The notes below the pieces were generated by a model that did no database searches, had not been told where the DNA came from, and worked only from the letters and a program-made list of their open reading frames with translations. A DNA stretch of 64,000 nt from Castanea sativa (taxonomy: Eukaryota > Streptophyta > Magnoliopsida > Fagales > Fagaceae), in assembly GCF_040712315.1 (NCBI RefSeq), contig NC_134016.1, forward strand, positions 26,917,503 to 26,981,502. Direction: 5' to 3'. A program made the position numbers and the translations under genes. Positions 1 to 12,650 of the stretch are shown in pieces. Each line of letters begins with the position of its first letter. Position 1 is the stretch's first letter.

Positions 1-903
1 TAGAAGCTTCCACTAGAAAGTTTTAACTGCTACATTTTGTAGTTCTTGTACTCTATTCTGTTCCTGGTAATTAATATGACGTGCCCAGTTTCGACTTTGT
101 GTCTGTTGGTGTAATGTAGTGTAGGTAAATTGGAATGTGTTGGTTTTTGATTTGGGGTTTTCTGAGGATAGAAGATAAGGATTTTGGTCCTTTTTGAAAG
201 AAAATCTTGAAGTGGGCCTCCAATAACATGTGCTATAGAGACTACTGCTTTGCTTTGGAGAGACCAATTGTTCATAAATGGTTAACTTGTTTGGTGTCAT
301 TATTTTGGGACAGTTGTGTGTCACGGGAAAATTTATGGAATGTCAACGTCTCCCATACAAATACAAGTCACAACAATGGACGGGTTTTTATCTTCTACTA
401 TGGTTTTTATATGCAGAAGATGAATGATTGGGTCATTGGCAAATTGGCTGCCAACTGGCCGGGACAAACAAAAATGTTCCATATCATTCGAATTTTTCAC
501 GCATGTTACGGTAGAGTGATACCATAATCTATAGGATTTTTTTTTTTTCAATTTATATATATTTTTTTATAGATATGGTAGAATTTAAACTGATGACATT
601 CATTCCATGATGACTTCTCTTATTATCGGTTAAGACACTTACTACTGGCTTTCAAGTTTTCTCCACCACAGAAAAAGAGTGAACAATTTTTTTTTTCCTA
701 ATATTTTTAATTCTTGTCTAATTTTGTATCATGTGTCAAGGGCAATAAATGTGTCAAGTTTTGTCGAATATTGCTCAGCTTGACAATAAATATAAAATGT
801 TCAAGTTTGGCTTAAGCTTAAACTAGGCTTACAAACTATGTTTGAATTTGAGCTTGTCAAAAAGTTTAAAAGCTTGAGCTTGGTTGAATTTATTAATTAA
901 GTT

Positions 904-938
904 GAGCTCAAGCTCAAGCTCAAGCTCAAACTCAAGCT
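904..938. repeat. AGCTCA hexamer tandem repeat
   Basis: About five and a half copies of the hexamer AGCTCA, with one change (AACTCA). They lie inside a larger AAGCTT/GAGCTC-rich zone that reads similarly on both strands. Confidence 0.7.
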
Positions 939-1458
939 GCATATCAACCTTTGAGCTAAAGATCAAATATAGGTATATTATCAAGGCCATTTAGTTTGAA
1001 AATGTGGTCCCTACTCCCAATTAATTAAATGCTTAGTAAAATATGAGTTTATTTTTCAAGATCAAATCAAATTTATTACCAAGCCTATAAAGCAGTCTAA
1101 GCTTGTATTATTTTTTATTTTATTTTATTGAGCCCTATTGTTCAAAACATTGTTCATGAGCAAATTTTTTTTTTTGCTTAGGCTCTCTTAAAATTAAGAC
1201 TCAAGCTTGACTCATTTATAAAAAAACAAACATGAATAAGTTTTTTATCGAGTCAAATTCGAGTTGTTTATAAATAATTTGGTTCATTTATAACCCTAAC
1301 TTATGTAATTTATTTATTTTAACTATGGTGCTAAGTGACCCATTAACAATTTTCAGCATGAAAGCCAACATGATAAGCTCATTCACCTAGGTAAGACTAC
1401 TTCATCGTTATTACCACTGTTGAATATTTTTGTGGAAATATAGAATGCAACCTAATTT

Positions 1459-1482
1459 ATATATATATATATATATATATAT
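1459..1482. repeat. (AT)n microsatellite
   Basis: About 12 uninterrupted AT dinucleotides. Confidence 0.9.
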
Positions 1483-2773
1483 CTAAAAGTTGAAGCATAA
1501 CATTTAATGTTACTATGTTCTCGTTGAGCCACACTAGCAGTTGTGTCATTACAATTCTTTTTCCTGAATTTCTCCTATAATTTTAAAATATTTTTCCTAA
1601 ATTTTAAAATACTCTTAAAAGGAAAATGATTCCCAACCCTATCTCTACCATAAAGTCCAATCTTTATAGCTTTAAAAATTCAAATGACCTAACATTATAG
1701 TTATTAATATCAACATCAGTTATTTTTTAACTTTTTTTTATATTCATAATTTGATTAAGGTTCTTTTCTGAAAATCATCTAAAAAAAAGTGTTTAGGTGT
1801 TTATGTTAAATATGGTGTTCATTTTATTGGTCTGTAATTTAATTGCCACAAATGACCTCTATGTGGAATGGCACCTTCTTCTTTGGTTGTAAGAATAAGG
1901 TGGAAGCGAGTGAAATCGTGGATTTATATTCTACTAGATGCATATGTAAGTTTCTAATATACCAAAAAGGGCCTGTAAAGTTTCAAAAAAAAATGGACTT
2001 GAATTTAATTAAGGTTTGTTGTAAATCAAAGTCTCTATTCATAAGATTTTAATTGAACATTTACTTGTCTTGGTTCGAATTCAATCCGGATCTCCAACCT
2101 TTGTTGTTCTTGTTATTTAATATACAGTTTATGAAATTGAAAAAAAAAGACGTGAGAGAGGTTTTTACATATTCATCTATGTAATTTTTTTTTTTTTTTT
2201 GAAGTTCATCTACTTAATTTAGATGTTTATAACTACACAATTAAATAATAATTCACGCAAAATCAAAAACAGCAAAATTTGTCTATACATATTCATCATG
2301 GATGGTTATAACTTTACATTTAACTTTGCATTTATATATTCATATGCTTTAATTTATATATTTATAACTAAACAATGATATTTATGAATAAAATAATTAA
2401 AACAATTATTTTTCTACTCTTAAAAAAGTCACTAATTTTATTCTTAAATTTTTTTTACATGTCCATGGAAATTCATTAAAAAAAACTTTTTCTTTTTGCT
2501 AGAAAAAAAAAAAAAAAAAACTTTGACATACTAATAACCTAACCACTAAATATATTAACTTAAAAAAATTAAGGCCATTATTATTTCTGTTACCATCAAA
2601 TCATTAATTGATTAAGACCAAACTTTATAAGTGCCTTTGTATTCCCTTGAAAAATCAGAAGAGACTAATGAAATTCTCTCCTTCTCCTCTCTATGTAGAA
2701 GCTTTTCTCTCTCACTCCAGGTGAGCTTTTTCTTTCCACAGGCTCTGGCACTTGGAATTCCAAGGAACATAGA

Positions 2774-3936
2774 ATGGATTCAGACTTCATTGAGAAGCTA
2801 CAAAAAATACAACTCACGGAGGAAGAGGGCGAAGTAGTGCAGATAAACTTAGCCCACAGAGAGAAGACTATTGAAGAATGTTCACTCACACTGTTAGGCA
2901 GATTTCTAACAAACCGACCATACAACCAGAGAGCAGCAAAAGCATTACTATGATCTGTGCGGAACCTTGGGAATGACTTGAGGATTGTGGACGTGGGGGA
3001 AGGGCTGTTTCAATTCCGATTTAAGCTAGAGAGCCAATTAACTTGGGTACTAGATAATAGCCCTTGGAGTTTCGACAACAATCTTTTGGTCCTTAGAAGA
3101 TGGGAGAGGGGCATGACAGCTAACTCGGTTACCTTCTTAACCCTTCTTATGTGGGTTCAAGTGTGGGGTCTACCTTTTGACTTGATCAATGAAGAGGCGG
3201 GATGAGAAATTGGAAAAGGATTAGGCCATGTGTATGAGGTGGATAACAAGACTTTTCTTTCGGATCAAGCTCGTTCAATCAGAATTCGAGTCGGGATCTC
3301 TTTGGAAAAGCCAATTCATTGAGGGGTATGGGTTGCAAATCCTGAGGGTGACCAGGTACAAGTTGGTTTCAAGTATGAACGATTGGTTGGATTATGCTAC
3401 CAATGTGGCAAATTCGACCATTAGGTGAAGGACTGCTCCGACCAGGGGACCTCACAGCAGGCCGAAAAACCATACAGAGATTGGCTGAAGGCGAGTTTTC
3501 GTCGGAAAGATATGGGATCAGAATGGGCCAAAAACAATGCGCCACCACCTACACCGGCGTCGAAACCACCCCTAAAGAGCTAGGGTTTCAATCAATACTC
3601 ATGGTGAGGTGGCGGGTAATAATGATATTAATGATATTCATGGGAGGAAGGATAATGCCTCAACACATAATTAACCGCATCAAACTTAGGCAGTGGATTT
3701 TCAGGAAAACCGAGATGTTGGTCGTGAGGAAGTAATGAAGGAGACTTTAACTAGTGCGAGAATCTCGGGATCAGACCAAATTATTGGTAATAATGATAAG
3801 CAGAAGGAAATCACGGGCATGGAAATTACTATTGCAGAGTGTAGTAAATCACATACGTTGCAATCAACGTTCATTAACGTGCCTGTCACTTATGATGAAT
3901 TAAACGCAGATGCTAATCACTTAATCCACTTAACTT
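2774..3936 (+). pseudogene. LINE ORF1 (DUF4283-like, RNA-binding), broken
   Basis: An ATG at 2774 opens a frame starting MDSDFIEKLQ. That frame runs through in-frame stops near 2951, 3203, 3319 and 3421 but keeps its phase well past 3400. It encodes the plant LINE ORF1 pattern: a domain with the WVLDNSPWSFDNNLLVL block typical of DUF4283, then a CCHC zinc knuckle at 3395-3436 (CYQCGKFDH, stop, VKDC). Such proteins bind LINE RNA in the retrotransposition particle. One stop falls inside the knuckle between the His and the last Cys. After about 3560 the frame is lost and only short fragments remain. Family assignment is by motif; the 3' limit is approximate. Confidence 0.82.
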
Positions 3937-4203
3937 AGCCATGTGAGGAGTCATCTGATATGGAAAAAAAAAATCATCTACGTGGGACAATGAATAACGC
4001 AACGTGGAAAAGAATTCAACGCACACAAAACAAACCCTAGCCACCAAAGCTTCTACGGCGCAAAGAGAGCTCAACCCAGAGTCAATGTTTGTGATGAAGA
4101 AGAGATCCAAAATTCCAAACAAAGAAAAAGAATGGAAGAAAAAGAAATCACAACAACTCAACGGTGGAGGCTGCTAGGCAGCTCGTCGAGAACAATGAAA
4201 ATC

Positions 4204-7200
4204 ATGCGTTCGAATTGCCGGGGACTTGGGAACCCACGTGCAGCAGATGTACTCTCACACTTAGTGCGGGTAAAAGCTCCAAAATTTTGTTTCTAATGGA
4301 AACAAAATGATATGTAGAAGAGATGAAGCGGATTCAAGTTGACTTACCCTTTCGAGGTATGTTCGTGGTACCTTGTATTCGATGCAGTGGAGGCCTAGCA
4401 CTGCTTTGGATGGAAGAGATTGATTTGCACGTTCAAACTTTCACCCTAAATCATTTTGATGCTCTCATTAAGGATGACCTAGCCAACCCATGGAGATTGA
4501 CAGGCTTCTATGGTTGGCCGGAGGAATAACGGAAGCAAGAATCATGGCAACTCCTAAAACATCTCCATTCTAGACATTTTGCCCCTTGGCTCTGCCTTAG
4601 GGATTTCAATGAGATCCTTTAATCTGAGGAGAAGAAAGGCGGGTTGCCTAAAAAATTGGCCCCTATGCAGCAATTTCGGGGAGCTCTCTTGCATTGTGGA
4701 TTGGTGGATTTGGGTTACTGAGGTAATATCTTTACATGGACTAATGGGCATGATGATTTAGTGCAGGAACAATTGGATAGGGCATGCGCCACGATTGAAT
4801 GGAGGGACAAATTTTCTCAAGTGCAAGTCACTCATTTAGAGGCATCCTATTCAGACCACAACCCAATTCTTGTTACTACTCACATTCGGCCACAGCTCAC
4901 TATAAAAAAGAAAATACCACACAGATTTGAGGAGAGATGGGCCACTCACCCAGATTGTGCTAACATCATACAAATGGCTTGGGAATTAGATGTACCTCAT
5001 GGAAGCCCAATGGCAAGGCTGTTTGAAAAAATAAAAAGATGCATATTTGCCCTTGTAGATTGGAGTTGAAATACCTTTGGATACTTAAAGCCGCAATTGC
5101 AAGAAAAATGAAAACTTAAGCTCCATCAAAAACCTCAAAGTCGAAATTACCAATATCATCCACCAAGATGAGCTCTTTTGGCGACAAAGATCCCAATCAA
5201 TTTGGCTACTTGCGGGGGACAAGAACACAAAGTACTTTCACAACCGAGCCAGTCAACGCCGACGAAAAAATCATATCCTAGGCGTGTTTGATACTGAAGA
5301 GAGGTGGTGCGCTTCAGATGAGCAAATTGTCCAAGTAGCCGAATCATGCTTCTAGGAGTTGTTCTCTACGGCCCCACTAGAAAACATTGAGAGTGTCTTA
5401 CAATCAGTTCAAAGCAAAGTCACCCCACACATGAATGAGAGCCTCACCTGTCTGTACACTGCTAATGAAGTCAGAGTAGCCCTTTTTTCAGATGCACCCA
5501 TCAAAATCACTCGGACCGGATGGTATGTCCCTCTTTTTCTTTTAGAAATATTGGCATATCGTAGGAAATGATGTTACTCAAGCTATTTTATCTGTCTTAC
5601 AATTTGGCCATATGTTGAAAAAAATGAACCACACACATATTGTTTTAATCCCAAAAAAGAAAGACCCCAAATACCTAGCAGACTATAGACCCATTAGCTT
5701 GAGTAATGTTGTATCTCAGATAATTTCAAAGGTTATTGCTGATCATTTGAAGCATATCTTGCCTAATGTGATTTCTGACTCTCAGAGTGCCTTTGTGCCA
5801 AACCGTCTTATTACTGACAATACAACAATTGCTTATGAGATTCTACATAGAATGAGATATAGAAGAAGAGGGAAGGTGGCCCACGTGGCGATTAGGCTAG
5901 ACATTAGCAAAACCTATGACCGGGTGGAGTGGACTTTTTTGTAGGGTATTATGCAAAAATTGGGCTTTGATCAAAGATGGGTCAAAGATGGAGACAGTCA
6001 CCACAGCCTTATATTCAGTCTTTATCAATGGGGAACCTAAAGGCCTTATCACTCAATCTAGGGGCATTCGGCAAGGAGACCCACTATCTCCTTACATTTT
6101 CCTTCTATGGGCTGAAGGCCTCTTGGCATTACTACATAAGGCAGCAGAGAATCGTGTGATCATTGGAATTATGTCTAGCCAAAATGGGGTATGCATCTCC
6201 CACCTCCTATTTGCAGATGATAGTTTACTATTTTGCAAAGCCACGGTTGGAGAGTGTGAACAACTATTGCAAATTCTTGACCAATATGAGGTAGCATCTA
6301 TCCAAGCAATCAACTGCCAAAAAACCTCCTTGTTTTTTAGCAAGAACACAAATCCCGAAATAAGGAGAATGATTCAACGTCAATTGGGGGCTAGAATAAT
6401 GACAGACAGTGACAAATACCTTGGTCTACCTATGACAAGTGGTAAATCAAGAGCTAACACCTTCAAAGACTTACAAGAAAAGATTACCAAGCGTGTGATG
6501 GGGTGAAAGGAGAACTTTATCAAAGGCAGGTCGGGAGGTCCTTATAAAAACAGTGGCACAAGCGATTCCCACATATGCCATGAGCCTATTCAAGCTACCC
6601 AAATCCATGTGCGACTCCATCAATTCCTTTCTAGCAAAATGGGGACAAAACAAAGAAGAAAGGAAGATTCATTGGGTTAATTGGAAAAAACTATGCACCA
6701 ACAAAAAGGAAGGAGGGATGGATTTTAGAGACTTGCATGCATTCAACTTGGCAATGCTCTCAAAGCAAGCATGGAGACTAACCCAAGACACAGTTTGTTT
6801 TTTTTATTATAGGGTATGTAAGGCGAGATACTTTCCTAGTTGTTCATTCCTGATGGCTCAATTAGCTAGTAACCTATCTTTTGTTTGGAGAAGCCTACTT
6901 GCAGCAAGGGACATCATTTACAATGGGTCGAAGTGGCGTGTGGGAGATGGTAAGACAGTGGGGGTCTACTCTCACAAATGGCTACCACACCCCCTAATAC
7001 CACTGAATGAACATGCCAAAGACATGCGGGTCTGTGAGCTCCTGGATGAAGAATCACGGTAGAGGGATAGAGGCAAAATTGAGACAATGTTTGCATGGAG
7101 GACATAGTAGGAAATTCTGGCAATACCATTGGACCATTTGAACTCTCCTGACACGCTGATCTAGACAGAAAATAGAGCTGCGAAATTCACAGTAAAAATA

Positions 7201-7713
7201 GCATATTGCCTTGGGCTTTGCCTGAACGCACAACCTTAGGCAGAGCACTCATCAAGCTGTGCTTTTAAACCAGCTTGGAGCAAAATCTGGACACTCAACA
7301 TTTCTCCCAAAGTTCGAATGTTTTTATGGAGAGCTTGCTCCAATTGCCTCCCAACTAGGGAAAACCTCCATAAACGACAAGTACGGGTGGATACCAAGTG
7401 TGAATTCTGTCACCACCAGTTTAAGAATACAAGTCATATCCTATGGGAATGCCCATTTGCACAAAATTTATGGGCACTGATGAATAGCTGGATCTAGAAA
7501 TGCAGAAACATTATAGAAGACTTCTTTCATTTATTCCAACAGATGCACGAGAAGCTTAGCCAACGTGAACTTGAGCAGTGGGTAGCTACGACATGGTCGA
7601 TTTGGAATGTGAGGAACAAGTTTTACTTTGAGCATGTCCAAATCCAACCAAAAGTAATCACTGAAGTAGCGAGAGGCCTGTTGGATGAGTACCAACGCCT
7701 CATGGCCTTATAG
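4204..7713 (+). pseudogene. LINE ORF2 (endonuclease, reverse transcriptase, zf-RVT), broken
   Basis: The protein would nick target DNA and reverse transcribe LINE RNA. It starts at ATG 4204 with the N-terminal NCRGLGNPR block of apurinic-type endonucleases. A one-base deletion near 4276 shifts the frame. Endonuclease motifs follow: GFYGWPE, a degenerate DFNEIL and SDHNPIL. The RT begins near 5640 with YRPISLSNV, then RLDISKTYDRVEW, RQGDPLSPYIF (about 6070-6102) and the catalytic FADDSLLF (about 6209-6235). The thumb region follows to 7062. A zinc region of zf-RVT type (CEFC, SHILWECPFA) spans about 7260-7480. The last frame closes with TAG at 7711-7713. FADD is intact, but many stops and frameshifts rule out a functional protein. 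Confidence 0.9.
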
Positions 7714-8261
7714 TGACTAGCCAGTTTTTTTTGCTGTATTTGTAACTTGTTTAAACTTTGAAACCCCAAAACATAAATTGGGGGTCACTACTGTACTACA
7801 ATTTCTTTACACATTAATGAAATTTCTATTGTTTGGAAGTCAAAAAAAAAAAAAATCAGAAGAAAAAAAAATCTTTCATATACCTCTAACGTAACCACAT
7901 TTATAACTATTTAAGATGAATTTAATGTCTATTTCTTATTGATAACCATACCATACAAATTACAACTAGCAAGAGTACTTTACAACAATAGAGATAGAGC
8001 ATCCAACTTCAAGATATTGGAAAAACAAATTTTCCTTATGTACAAGGTATGTATACTAAGATGAATGAAGATCATTGCAAATTTTAGATATACTTAGTTA
8101 TTTATATTGTTGAATTTTTATTAGTCCATAGATTCTTTAAGATATTGACACCTTAAAACTAAAATTGTGACTAACAAATCACTTATTTAACTAGCAGGAC
8201 GATACTATACATGCTACAATTCAAAAAACCGATGGTAAGAAGTTTAAGCCACAACTACAAG

Positions 8262-8460
8262 CAGGGGCGGACTTAGGTGGGGGCCTAAGGGGGCTCCAGC
8301 CCCCCCGGGCCCAAAAAAAAAAAAAAATTTAGTATGTAAGATTTTCAAAAAAAAAAAAAAAAAAAGACTTGGGCCCCCCTGTCCTAGTCGGCCAGCCCAG
8401 TCAAGAACCCATGTAAATCTAAAAAAAAAAAATGTAAAAAAGAAAAAAAATTGAGTAGTT
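8262..8460 (+). mobile_element. Possible hAT-type transposon end
   Basis: The block starts CAGGGGCGGA, a terminal sequence often seen on plant hAT transposons, and continues with G/C runs around A homopolymers. No matching inverted end (TCCGCCCCTG) lies nearby and no transposase was recognised. It could be a solitary end or an unrelated G-rich repeat. It lies just upstream of the first RPA-like coding segment. Confidence 0.3.
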
Positions 8461-8479
8461 TCCATTCTTCCTGTAGATA

Positions 8480-9460
8480 CTTACGAGCAAAAAGATAGTT
8501 ATCGGCCTATAAGTAAAGAGAGAAAAATAAACTTTCTACGTACAACAGTTATTGAGGAGCTAAAAGAGGCTGAAGTTAGTATCTCTTAGCATAAATTTGA
8601 ATTTATTGATGGCAAAACAATTATGGAATGCTTTGACAATAACAAAAATTTGACAGGTAGCCTAAAAGTCTCAAATTTATTTTAAAATAAATTATGTTTC
8701 AAATTACTTAATGAAATATATTTTTTTGAGTAAATTAATGAACTATATTTGTTGTAAACATCATTGGAAAGATGGTGTTGGACCACTAGAAAATGTTCAT
8801 GTTCAAGGATCTATTGTCCCAATGAGAAATATAGATATCATGAATCCAGAGTGGGCTTTATAATGCCCATATGGTTTTATTGGATAATACTACTTCAAAC
8901 TCTTTATGACTTACATATTTGTTTGCCATAGAGAAATCAAAATAAGAATTAGGGACCAACATCAAATGAAATTAAGTAAAATTTTTACACCAACAATCCA
9001 GGACCCTAAATAGTGACATCTACTATTGTGAAAACATTTAAAGATAATCATTTTTTTAAAATATATCTATTAATTTAGATAATTAACATATTTTTATTAA
9101 GTACAAGATTTCTCATCTATAAGTGCAATGAAAGTTTACATCAATTTAGAAATACCTGAAACTGCAACCTTGATCGATAGGTATTTATATTTCCCATACC
9201 ATACTTCTACTCTAATTTGATTATTTTTTTAAATAATCCTAATACATTAATTTAGTACAATAACATGCTTCATATCCAATAATTGTTAACGATGTTTTAA
9301 TTTTAATCTTCTATCATGAAAGAAATGTAGAAAAGACTCAAATTGAAGGAATTCCTCTACAATTCAAGGAAGAAATACCGCTTGAAAAAAAGATCACAAA
9401 AAATAGGACAATCAAGCAAATAATATCCTTGGAATAAGAATCAGATGATCAAGTACTCAA
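8480..9460 (+). pseudogene. RPA70-like gene, left half (DNA-binding domain exons)
   Basis: Interrupted coding segments resemble the large subunit of replication protein A, which binds single-stranded DNA, and match the spliced RPA-like genes of plants and Helitrons. Readable pieces are HKFEFIDGKTI, followed by a GT donor at 8657; VGPLENVHVQGSIVP at about 8779-8824; IVTSTIVKTFK at about 9014-9046; an exon at 9108-9180 (SAMKVYINLEIPET) bounded by AG and GT; and NRTIKQIISLE before 9440. Stops occur in several pieces. The gene is cut by Tat element e1 at 9524 and resumes at 19563, where the next expected domain appears. Whether this was a host gene or Helitron cargo is open. Confidence 0.62.
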
Positions 9461-9523
9461 AATTTTTTTCCAATAATGTTCTACCAATAATATATTTAGT
9501 TCCATCAATATATATATACATAT

Positions 9524-9778
9524 TATATGGACATTGAAAATAATCCCCAAGGAACACACCTCGGAAATCTTTTACAATCACCCACTTAATCAAAATACAG
9601 GAAAATAGTGGGAAAATGCACTATAATGGGAAACTCAAACAGTGGATTTCTTTGACCATTATAATACTGCCAATACTATTACAATCAAAGCTTTACTAAT
9701 TGCGGGAAGTTCTAACTTATATTCCCGTGGTGTTGCACATGTTGTCTCTCTTTCTCTCTTTCTAAGATAGGGTCTTTA
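9524..9778 (-). repeat. e1 3' LTR, truncated
   Basis: This block aligns with 18704-18960 at roughly 92% by eye. It then diverges abruptly after CTAAGATAGGGT. The remaining ~520 bp of the LTR (the U3 side) and the polypurine tract are missing, and the sequence passes directly into the antisense-gene promoter. A deletion is the simplest reading. The terminal TG has become TA. Confidence 0.8.
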
Positions 9779-9868
9779 ATGAACGGTCAGATGAACCTTT
9801 TGGGAAAACGGACAAAAGGGCAAGAAAGGAAGGGTCTCTTCTGTCCCTTCCTCTCCCTAATTTGTACC

Positions 9869-9876
9869 TATATAAA
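9869..9876 (+). promoter_or_regulatory. TATA box of the e1 antisense gene
   Basis: TATATAAA sits in the context CCTATATAAAGGAGGC, about 220 bp before the coding start. Element e3 has nearly the same sequence (CCTATATAAAGGAAGC) at 51619-51626, at a similar distance from its antisense gene. A possible leader-intron donor (GTAAGT) follows at about 10014. Confidence 0.6.
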
Positions 9877-10090
9877 GGAGGCATCTACATTCTTTTCTTT
9901 GTTTGTTTCTATATTTTCTAATCAAAATTTCCTAGAACTTTCTCTACTTTCTTTTCTGACGACCTTTAGGCGACCACCCTTGACCTCCCTTTTTTCTGCC
10001 TTTCCTCTATATCGTAAGTCCATCTTTCTCTTCATTCTTTAGATTTAGTTTCTGTCGTTTCTTTCCTCTTTCATTCTTGCTTTGCCCACT

Positions 10091-12306
10091 ATAAGTAAGT
10101 TTAAGTCTATGGTAGATAATCCTGAAAGACTAGCAGAGTTTAGGAGGAAATACAACTTCCTTGAAGATGTAGAGGTGAGATATTGCCCGGAATCTAAGGT
10201 AATATTCTCCAGAGAGGAAGGCAAAGTGGTGATCCCACTTGTTGCCGTGGTAAAGGGGGGGTTAGGATTCCCATGAGTGATCTCCTCACTAATTTCTTAC
10301 GTCATTTTAAAGTCTGTCCTGATCAATGTACTCCTAATGTTTTTATGATAGTTAGTAGCGAGGACACTTTTAATAAGAAGCTCATATAAAGACTCACCAA
10401 ACACAACATCAACTACATCTATAGTTTTCAAGATAGTAAAACCTCTGAGTTTTACTTTAAAATTCATCACGGGGAAGTGAGGCTCATTTCTAGTCTTCTA
10501 GATTCCAACAAGGAAATTGAAGGAGACTACTTAATCGTCTCGGGGAATTGGTACCCAGCGGGATCCATTGCCCCATGAGCGTAGGGAAAGCAGGTGGGTA
10601 GACTCTGTAGGATCTTGCCTTTCTATTGACTTTTTATTTCAACTTTGTTTTATTTCCGTACTGTTTAAACATTCTACATAAATAACCTTTGTCTAATTTT
10701 TCCTCAGAGGATCATGTATTCAAGAAGAAGAGGCAGCTGATCAACTCCACAAATTTGAACAGACTACTAAGATCCCCCATCTACCCACATAACGAAGGTC
10801 AGCTTTGTGCAGCCAACTTGATTCTCAGATACTCCCCGGTATATCAAAGTTTTCAAGCTGCAGGAAAGGCTATCACTATAAAGCATCCCTTACTCCCGTA
10901 TATAGATGTTCGTTGCAAAGGGTACATCCTTTCTCCGTCCGAACGTGCACACCGAGAAGAAGGTTGATACCGAAGTAATTCTCCTCATTCTTTCACTCTC
11001 GAGGATTTAAGAGCCACTATTGCTATCTTTACCCCGGCTGACTGTCCTCAACGTAAGAGAAAGAAGAAAACGGGTAACACTAATACCCACAACCCTTCTC
11101 ACTCCCAAGAAGTGCAGCCAACCCTTTAGAAGATTCTCCTGTTGCGATGTCCCTTCAAAGAGGTAGGATCACCCTTGCCTAAATTTTGGGCTCACCTACT
11201 GCGCCCCAAGGTCAGACACCTCCTCGGGCTGTTACTACAACTGTTTCTACTCCTTTTCTTGCACCACCAATTACCGTGGCAACCACTGCTCCAACCCGTG
11301 AGACTAGGGTGGGGCGGAAGCGACCTAAGGGGGCAAGTTTCGAGCAGCCCGTGACAATTTCTGACTTGAGGAACTCTCCTCTAGATTTGGGTGACACTCA
11401 TGTTGATGTCTTGGGTGCACCAGCCTACGTGAAGGCGTTTATGGTGGACGGGGAAGTTCTTGCTGCCACGGACAGAGTAAGGCCCTGGAGAGACGGCCGT
11501 GGGGGGAAAGAGCAGAGTGTGTGAGGGAAGCTCTTCTTCTTCCTAAAGACATGAAGCACTGGACAAAGTGGGATGATGAATCCTTGCTGCTCAACATGAA
11601 GAGGGAAGCTATCATGGTAACAAGCAATTCCTCTCTCACCTTCTTCTTTTCTCTACTTTTTTTTTTTTAAAACTTAATCTTAATTCTTCATAACTTCTAG
11701 TAGGGATAACAATGTTTCATGGTAATGGAGGAAAGATACCACGCTACTAAATCAAAAATTGAAGAGCTAAACACCGACAACGAAGATCTTCTTAAGAAGA
11801 TCTCGGATGTGATGAATAAAGTTTTTGAATCTAAGAAGCTTAGAGTTACGTCCAAGGAGAACACCAAGGCCATTACTAAAAGGAAAGAGGTTTTGGAGAA
11901 GGAGCTTTAGGAAATGAAGAAGGCTTTTGCGGAGAAAGATATTGAATTGAAAGGCTATGTGGCAGTTGATGATGCCAAGATTCAGGAATCCTACAACCAG
12001 GGTCAATACAACTGTATTGCCTCCGTGAAGCCTGAAGTACAATAGAACTTGCAAGTCTACTTCTCCAAGGGGTGGTTTGCGGCTCTTGATAAGATGCAAG
12101 TTGCATCCTTTTCATCCTTTAGGCAGGTTGGTAGCGTCCCAATCCCTTGGGAGCTTGTCATCATCCCTAACCTTGAGATTCTAGCAATTATCAACGATGA
12201 ATCTCCTATTCGCATAGTAGAGGGAGCAGGCCCCATCGTGGGATCAGGAGGAGAGATGACCAGCTTGGTAGCCGTATCTAGCACGAATGAGCTGCCTCGG
12301 GTTTAA
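10091..12306 (+). pseudogene. Tat antisense gene, e1 copy (three exons)
   Basis: Likely exons are 10091-10593 (donor GTGGGT), 10708-11616 (acceptor CAG, donor GTAACA) and about 11701-12306. Exon 1 reads FKSMVDNPERLAEFRRKYNF, then RYCPESK, VVIPLVA and CPDQCTPNVF; it matches e2 and e3 throughout. Exon 2 carries NLNRLLRS and AANLILRYSP, and ends with LLLPKDMKHW and LNMKREAIM. Exon 3 begins with a charged coiled coil. The expected start, ATG GGT AGG in related copies, reads ATA AGT AAG here, so the start is lost. A one-base deletion near 10270 and stops near 10387, 10576 and 11908 add to the damage. Function is unknown. The exon 1 pattern recalls the 'putative gypsy type transposon' family, but I could not test this. 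Confidence 0.75.
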
Positions 12307-12650
12307 GTTTTTTTTTTTTTTTTAAACACTTTTCTAGTTTGCCTGATTTTTGGGGGCCGTGACTTTGTAACCATTTTTGCCAAGTACCTCAAACTTTTAT
12401 TTATGTAATATCTTTCTAAGTTATTCATTTATTTATGCTTTTTATCCATGCTATGCTAACTTCTCTAGATGTTTAATAATTTTCCTTTCGCACTTTATCT
12501 CGTAGAAGTAGCACTACTTGCTCTTCAGGATTCAGCTTAACAATCAGATTGTTATATCTTAGAAATATAAAAACGTAATTCGCTTCTTATTGAGGCGTTG
12601 GCATAGTCCTTTCATTATGGAGTTCTTTTGAAACTTTAATCTTGCTTTTG
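12307..12650. other. e1 non-coding stretch between antisense gene and tandem repeat
   Basis: T-rich sequence with no coding potential seen. It holds the presumed 3' end of the antisense transcript. Confidence 0.5.

Larger units (their letters stand above)
1..2649. other. AT-rich intergenic spacer, no gene seen
   Basis: I see no supportable coding region. Open frames here are short, unconserved and mutually overlapping. The stretch holds A/T homopolymers, an (AT)n tract near 1459-1482, an AGCTCA hexamer run near 904-938 and a zone at about 750-1260 rich in CAAGCTTGAGCT-type words, probably the relic of an old repeat. It ends at the LINE insertion site. Confidence 0.6.
2663..7850 (+). mobile_element. 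L1-type non-LTR retrotransposon (LINE), decayed, near full length
   Basis: The element is about 5.19 kb with the order expected of plant L1 LINEs: ORF1 with a DUF4283-like domain and zinc knuckle, then ORF2 with endonuclease, reverse transcriptase and a C-terminal zinc region. It ends in an A tract. Exact 13-bp copies of AAAAATCAGAAGA flank it at 2650-2662 and 7851-7863, which is the target-site duplication left by target-primed reverse transcription, and this fixes both ends. Both ORFs carry many stops and several frameshifts, so it is inactive. The long TSD and preserved 5' region indicate a near full-length insertion rather than the usual 5'-truncated copy. Confidence 0.93.

Noticed and set aside
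8244..8465. 73-codon minus-strand frame rich in Phe and Gly
   Set aside because: Translation of A and G homopolymers at the hAT-like end.
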